Assembly (NCBI GenBank): GCA_905215625.1
Contig: CAJMQQ010000070.1
Span: 1-10,569 of the forward strand
Length of the DNA: 10,569 bases
Source: an uncultured bacterium
GTDB taxonomy: Bacteria; Bacillota; Clostridia; Lachnospirales; Lachnospiraceae
Direction of reading: 5' to 3'
The notes under the pieces were generated by a model. That model was given only the letters and a program-made list of their open reading frames with translations. It ran no database searches and was not told the DNA's origin. Of this stretch, positions 6,771-10,569 are shown one piece after another. The position numbers were made by a program, and so were the translations under genes. The first letter of the stretch is position 1. Every line of letters starts with the position of its first letter.

Positions 6771-9446
6771 ATGGAAAAATTAGTATTGATTGACGGACAC
6801 AGCATTTTAAACAGGGCTTTTTACGGAGTGCCGGAGCTGACCAACTCCGAAGGGCTTCATACCAATGCTGTATACGGCTTTCTCAACATAATGTTTAAGA
6901 TATTAGAAGAAGAGCAGGCGGATCATCTGGCTGTGGCCTTTGACTTAAAAGAGCCTACCTTCCGTCACAAAATGTTTGCAGAGTACAAAGGAACCAGAAA
7001 ACCCATGCCGGAAGAGCTTCGGGAACAGGTTCCCCTGATGAAAGAAGTGCTTCAGTCCATGGGGATTCCGATTCTGACCCTGGCTGGCTTTGAAGCGGAT
7101 GACATTCTGGGAACAGTGGCAAAACGTCTGGCAGGAGAAACCATAGAAGTTTCCGTTGTTTCCGGGGACAGGGATTTGCTTCAGCTTTCTGATGCGCACA
7201 TTAAGATCCGGATTCCGAAAACGTCCAGAAGCGGAACGGAAATAAAAGATTACTATCCGGAAGATGTCAAGCGGGAATACGGCGTAACGCCCCTTGAATT
7301 TATTGACGTAAAAGCTCTGATGGGAGACGCTTCCGATAATATCCCAGGAGTCCCCTCCATTGGGGAAAAGACGGCCACAGCTATTATTTCCTCTTACGGA
7401 AGCATTGAAAACGCTTATAATCATCTGGAAGAGATAAAGCCCCCCAGAGCGAAAAAAGCGCTGGAAGAGCATTATGATATGGCGCAGATGAGCAAGACCC
7501 TGGCCACAATCTGCATCGACTGCGGCATTGAATTCTCTTATGAGGATGCAGAGATTGGAAATTTGTATACACCGGAAGCGTATCAGTATATGAAGCGTCT
7601 GGAGTTCAAGTCAATTCTGGCCAGATTCCAGGATATTCCGGAAAATAAAGAAGAAGCAGATATGCGGAAGCATTTTCAGGTGATAACCGACTTTGCTCAG
7701 GCAGAACAGGTATTGGAAAAAGCGGCGAAAGCAGAGACAATCGGCGCCCAGCTGATAATTGGCCAGGAAGGCGGAAAGAAGAAAATTTCCGGCCAAGGAG
7801 AGATTGCAGGACTTAGTCTCTGCTTTGGAAAAGAAGATTTGTACTTCCTGCCAGTACAAGGCTTTTTAACTGGCAGTTACCTGGCTGGAAAACTGGAAGG
7901 ACTGTGCAAGAGAACAACCGGCATGGTGTGGGTGCTGGATTTAAAGAGCCAGCTTCCATTTTTAAACCTGTTATGGGGAGAGAGAGTAAGAGATGCCGGT
8001 GTGGCAGGGTATCTGCTGAATCCGTTAAAGGATACCTATGACTATGACGATCTGGCGAGAGATTATGGCGGCATGACCCTGCCTTCCAAGGCTGATCTGC
8101 TGGGAAAAACACCGCTTTTTAAGGCGCTTTTGGAAGAAGAGGAAAAGGCCTTTGACTGCGTATGTTTCATGGGATATTCTTTGTGGAAGACGGCTCCGGT
8201 ATTAGAGGAGAAACTGACGGAAACGGGCATGGCAGATCTGTTTTCGGAGATTGAAATGCCGTTGATTTACAGCCTTTACCGGATGGAGGCAGCAGGCGTA
8301 AGGGTAGAACGCCAGGAATTAAAAGATTATGGCAGCCGGTTAAAAATAAACATTGATAAGCTGGAACAGGAAATTTACGAAGCAACCGGAGAAACCTTTA
8401 ATATTAATTCTCCTAAGCAGTTAGGGGAAGTGCTGTTTGAAAAAATGCAGTTAAAGGGCGGCAAAAAGACGAAAACCGGTTATTCTACAGCGGCGGACGT
8501 ACTGGAAAAGCTGGCTCCGGAAGTGCCGGCAGTCCGGAAAGTGCTGGATTACCGCCAGCTGACCAAGCTATATTCTACTTATGCAGAAGGTCTGGCAGCT
8601 TTTATCGGGGAAGACGAGAGGATTCATGGCAAATTTAACCAGACCATTACGGCGACGGGACGAATCAGCAGTACAGAGCCAAACCTGCAGAACATTCCGG
8701 TCCGGATGGAACTGGGAAGGGAAATCCGCAAGGTATTTGTGCCAAAAGAAGGCTGTATCTTTATTGATGCAGACTATTCCCAGATTGAATTGAGGATTCT
8801 GGCCCATATGTCAGGAGATGAGCGGCTTATTGAAGCCTACCGGTCTGCCCAGGACATTCATGCCATTACTGCGTCCCAGGTATTCCATATTCCGTTAGAA
8901 GAAGTGACTCCGCTAATGCGCCGCAACGCCAAGGCGGTCAATTTCGGCATTGTTTACGGCATCAGCGCCTTTGGATTAAGTGAAGATTTAAGTATTTCCA
9001 GAAAAGAAGCCCTGGATTATATTAATACCTATTTTGAGACTTATCCGGGAGTGAAAAAGTTCCTGGATCAGCAGGTAACCGACGGCAAGGAGCAGGGATT
9101 TGTCACGACCATGTTTGGAAGACGCCGGCCCATTCCGGAGTTAAAATCCGCGAATTTCATGCAGAGATCCTTTGGGGAACGGGTGGCCATGAATTCCCCT
9201 ATTCAGGGAACCGCGGCGGACATTATGAAAATTGCCATGATCCAGGTGGACCAGGAACTGGAGCGAAGAGGTCTTCAGTCCCGCATTGTGCTCCAGGTTC
9301 ACGATGAACTGCTGATTGAGGCGCTGGAAACAGAGGCCCAAGAAGTGAAGGCCATTCTGGAAGACAAGATGAAACACGCGGCAGATCTGTCGGTTGCCTT
9401 GGAAGTGGATGCAAAAGAAGGGGCAAGCTGGTTTGACGCCCATTAA
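6771..9446 (+). CDS. polA: DNA polymerase I
   Basis: This enzyme fills gaps and removes RNA primers in Okazaki-fragment maturation and excision repair. The product is 891 residues from ATG 6771, chosen because GAGGG (6761-6765) lies 5 nt ahead; the ATG at 6759, four codons earlier, has no good RBS. Domains: 5'-3' nuclease (about 1-290) with LIDGHS (Asp8), GFEADD, SGDRD and GDASDNIPG all kept; a 3'-5' exonuclease-like region (about 300-480) that has lost its metal residues; and the polymerase (about 490-891). Motif A is DYSQIELR with Asp668, motif B RRNAKAVNFGIVYG has Lys721, Phe725 and Tyr729, and motif C VHDE has Asp845. So polymerase and flap nuclease should be active but proofreading should not, as is known for several Firmicute PolA enzymes. 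It probably shares a transcript with the zf-HC2 gene before it. Confidence 0.97.
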   Translation: MEKLVLIDGHSILNRAFYGVPELTNSEGLHTNAVYGFLNIMFKILEEEQADHLAVAFDLKEPTFRHKMFAEYKGTRKPMPEELREQVPLMKEVLQSMGIPILTLAGFEADDILGTVAKRLAGETIEVSVVSGDRDLLQLSDAHIKIRIPKTSRSGTEIKDYYPEDVKREYGVTPLEFIDVKALMGDASDNIPGVPSIGEKTATAIISSYGSIENAYNHLEEIKPPRAKKALEEHYDMAQMSKTLATICIDCGIEFSYEDAEIGNLYTPEAYQYMKRLEFKSILARFQDIPENKEEADMRKHFQVITDFAQAEQVLEKAAKAETIGAQLIIGQEGGKKKISGQGEIAGLSLCFGKEDLYFLPVQGFLTGSYLAGKLEGLCKRTTGMVWVLDLKSQLPFLNLLWGERVRDAGVAGYLLNPLKDTYDYDDLARDYGGMTLPSKADLLGKTPLFKALLEEEEKAFDCVCFMGYSLWKTAPVLEEKLTETGMADLFSEIEMPLIYSLYRMEAAGVRVERQELKDYGSRLKINIDKLEQEIYEATGETFNINSPKQLGEVLFEKMQLKGGKKTKTGYSTAADVLEKLAPEVPAVRKVLDYRQLTKLYSTYAEGLAAFIGEDERIHGKFNQTITATGRISSTEPNLQNIPVRMELGREIRKVFVPKEGCIFIDADYSQIELRILAHMSGDERLIEAYRSAQDIHAITASQVFHIPLEEVTPLMRRNAKAVNFGIVYGISAFGLSEDLSISRKEALDYINTYFETYPGVKKFLDQQVTDGKEQGFVTTMFGRRRPIPELKSANFMQRSFGERVAMNSPIQGTAADIMKIAMIQVDQELERRGLQSRIVLQVHDELLIEALETEAQEVKAILEDKMKHAADLSVALEVDAKEGASWFDAH

Positions 9447-9474
9447 AGAATAACGGTCAGGGAGGAAGAAAAAG

Positions 9475-9762
9475 ATGCTGGAACGAAGCGGATTTATGCC
9501 GATTCCGTATTTAAAAAAGGCCAAGTTTACGGGAAGTTTTCAGGGAATGCGTTTCCGTATGGAAAAATCCTCCCGCGTGGCCGAAGGAGGAGAAGAAGGC
9601 CAGGAAGAGACCGGCCTTTTAACTTCTGCATGGCCGGAGCCTTATAGTTTTGACGCAACAGATCCGGAAAAAATCCGGCAGGCATGGTTCTCTTTTGATG
9701 AAGAGGGGATTCAGAAGGGAATTGACTGGCTCAATCAGGTCTACGAAGAGGTAAAAGTCTGA
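9475..9762 (+). CDS. Hypothetical 95-residue protein downstream of polA
   Basis: I do not recognise this protein with certainty. It is probably a real gene: GGAGG at 9461-9465 stands 9 nt before the ATG, it starts 28 nt after the polA stop, and its codon use resembles its neighbours. It is soluble, with no signal peptide, membrane helix or cysteine. Residues 1-34 are basic and aromatic (GFMPIPYLKKAKFTGSF, then GMRFRMEK), 36-46 form an acidic, low-complexity stretch (EGGEEGQEE), and the C-terminal part has WPEPYSFDATDPEK and FSFDEEGIQKGIDWLNQVYEE, ending in a likely helix. No metal-binding or catalytic pattern is visible. Its place after polA is suggestive of co-expression only; no DNA-repair role follows from the sequence. 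Confidence 0.7.
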   Translation: MLERSGFMPIPYLKKAKFTGSFQGMRFRMEKSSRVAEGGEEGQEETGLLTSAWPEPYSFDATDPEKIRQAWFSFDEEGIQKGIDWLNQVYEEVKV

Positions 9763-9810
9763 AATCAGGGACTGTTCAAAATGTCCTGGACGAATTACGA
9801 AGGAGTTATT

Positions 9811-10569
9811 ATGCTGCAGACAATCGAAGCTGTAAACAGCGCAGTGAATCAATTTATATGGGGAGTTCCGGCCATGATCTGTATACTTGGCGTTGGTTTG
9901 TATTTAAGCCTGCGTCTCCATTTTATCCAGATCCGCAGGTTCTCCTATGCAATGAAAACCACCATTGGAAGAGTATTCCGCAAAAGGGAAGCTTCTGACG
10001 GGGCTATCACGCCGTTCCAGGCAGTGTGCACGGCCCTGGCGGCTACGGTGGGAACGGGAAATATTGCCGGTGTAGCCGGAGCCATTGCCATCGGAGGTCC
10101 GGGAGCCGTATTCTGGATGTGGGTATCCGCCTTGCTGGGAATGTGTACCAAATTTTCTGAGGTCACCCTGGCTGTCCATTTCCGGGAAACCAATGAAAAC
10201 GGGGAACTGGTAGGCGGCCCTATGTACTATATCAGAAATGGATTAGGAAAAAACTGGCAGTTTCTGGCAGTGTTATTTTCTGTATTTGGAATTTTTACCG
10301 TATTCGGGACAGGAAACGCCACCCAGGTCAATACCATTACTGCGGCCATTAATTCTGCCCTTTTAAACTACAACCTGATTACAGAAGATTCCATGAAAAC
10401 GGGAAATCTCATTATGGGAATCATCCTGGCGCTGATTGTAGGCATGGTTCTGTTAGGGGGAATCAAGCGAATCGGCCAGGTAACCGAAAAATTAGTGCCG
10501 TTTATGGCTCTGTTTTACATTGCCCTGGCACTTGGCGTGGTAATTCTCAATTTCGATCAGGTTCCCCAG
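9811..10569 (+). CDS. Sodium:alanine (AGCS family) amino-acid symporter, N-terminal part
   Basis: An integral inner-membrane transporter that couples uptake of alanine or glycine (possibly glutamine) to sodium. The frame is open from ATG 9811 to the window edge: 253 codons of a family usually about 450-480 residues, so it is cut by the window and not by a mutation. Family marks are TALAATVGTGNIAGVAGAIA (74-93) and GGPGAVFWMWVSALLGMCTKFSE (about 95-117), then GGPMYYI (135-141) and a first helix at about 20-35 (MICILGVGLYLSL). Further hydrophobic segments at about 150-170, 200-220 and 228-247 fit the multi-pass topology. AAGGAG at 9800-9805 gives a 5-nt spacing. The gap to the previous stop is 48 nt with no clear promoter or terminator. 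Exact substrate cannot be told from this part. Confidence 0.93.
   Translation, partial: MLQTIEAVNSAVNQFIWGVPAMICILGVGLYLSLRLHFIQIRRFSYAMKTTIGRVFRKREASDGAITPFQAVCTALAATVGTGNIAGVAGAIAIGGPGAVFWMWVSALLGMCTKFSEVTLAVHFRETNENGELVGGPMYYIRNGLGKNWQFLAVLFSVFGIFTVFGTGNATQVNTITAAINSALLNYNLITEDSMKTGNLIMGIILALIVGMVLLGGIKRIGQVTEKLVPFMALFYIALALGVVILNFDQVPQ

Noticed and set aside
6945..7472. 175-codon open frame antisense to polA
   Set aside because: It is opposite the conserved 5' nuclease domain, with no promoter or recognisable protein features.
9763..9810. Inverted GGGAC/GTCCT pair before the symporter gene as a terminator
   Set aside because: Only about five good pairs with a mismatch and no T-run; too weak to call.

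Overview
The window looks like ordinary chromosomal housekeeping DNA from an anaerobic Firmicute, most likely a Lachnospiraceae / Clostridium cluster XIVa species. This rests on the long single-chain PurL, strong AGGAGG-type ribosome binding sites, extended -10 promoters, a PolA whose proofreading domain is degenerate, and the style of the small membrane proteins. No phage, transposon, CRISPR array, toxin-antitoxin pair or defence system is visible.

Layout. (1) 116-3880, + strand: purL, a full-length FGAM synthase that includes its glutaminase domain, behind an AT-rich leader with nested inverted repeats and an extended -10 promoter. (2) 3881-4027: a convergent intergenic region with a hairpin and a strong bidirectional terminator shared by purL and upp. 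(3) 5521-4028, - strand: a membrane-anchored DUF4163/DUF3298-like protein followed after 45 nt by upp (uracil phosphoribosyltransferase), probably one transcript. (4) 5522-5691: a divergent promoter region with two back-to-back extended -10 promoters. (5) 5692-6090, + strand: a small membrane-anchored protein, possibly DUF3221/OB-fold-like. (6) 6140-6328: a complete one-gene tRNA-Leu(CAA) unit with promoter, tRNA and intrinsic terminator. (7) 6416-10569, + strand: a zf-HC2 putative anti-sigma-like membrane protein, polA, an unrecognised 95-residue protein, and the first 253 codons of an AGCS-family sodium:alanine (amino-acid) symporter that runs off the end of the window.

PurL (de novo purine synthesis) and Upp (pyrimidine salvage) share only a terminator. 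The zf-HC2 gene and polA are 13 nt apart, the 95-residue gene follows after 28 nt and the symporter after 48 nt, with no terminator seen between them, so 6416 onward could be one transcript. Three annotated starts are best moved downstream to match ribosome binding sites (5692, 6416 and 6771).

I looked for an undescribed system and did not find one. The items worth a second look are modest: an orphan zf-HC2 protein fixed to polA, the unknown 95-residue protein after polA, the nested AT-rich repeat before purL, the divergent pair of extracytoplasmic proteins, and a hairpin between the tRNA terminator and the zf-HC2 gene.
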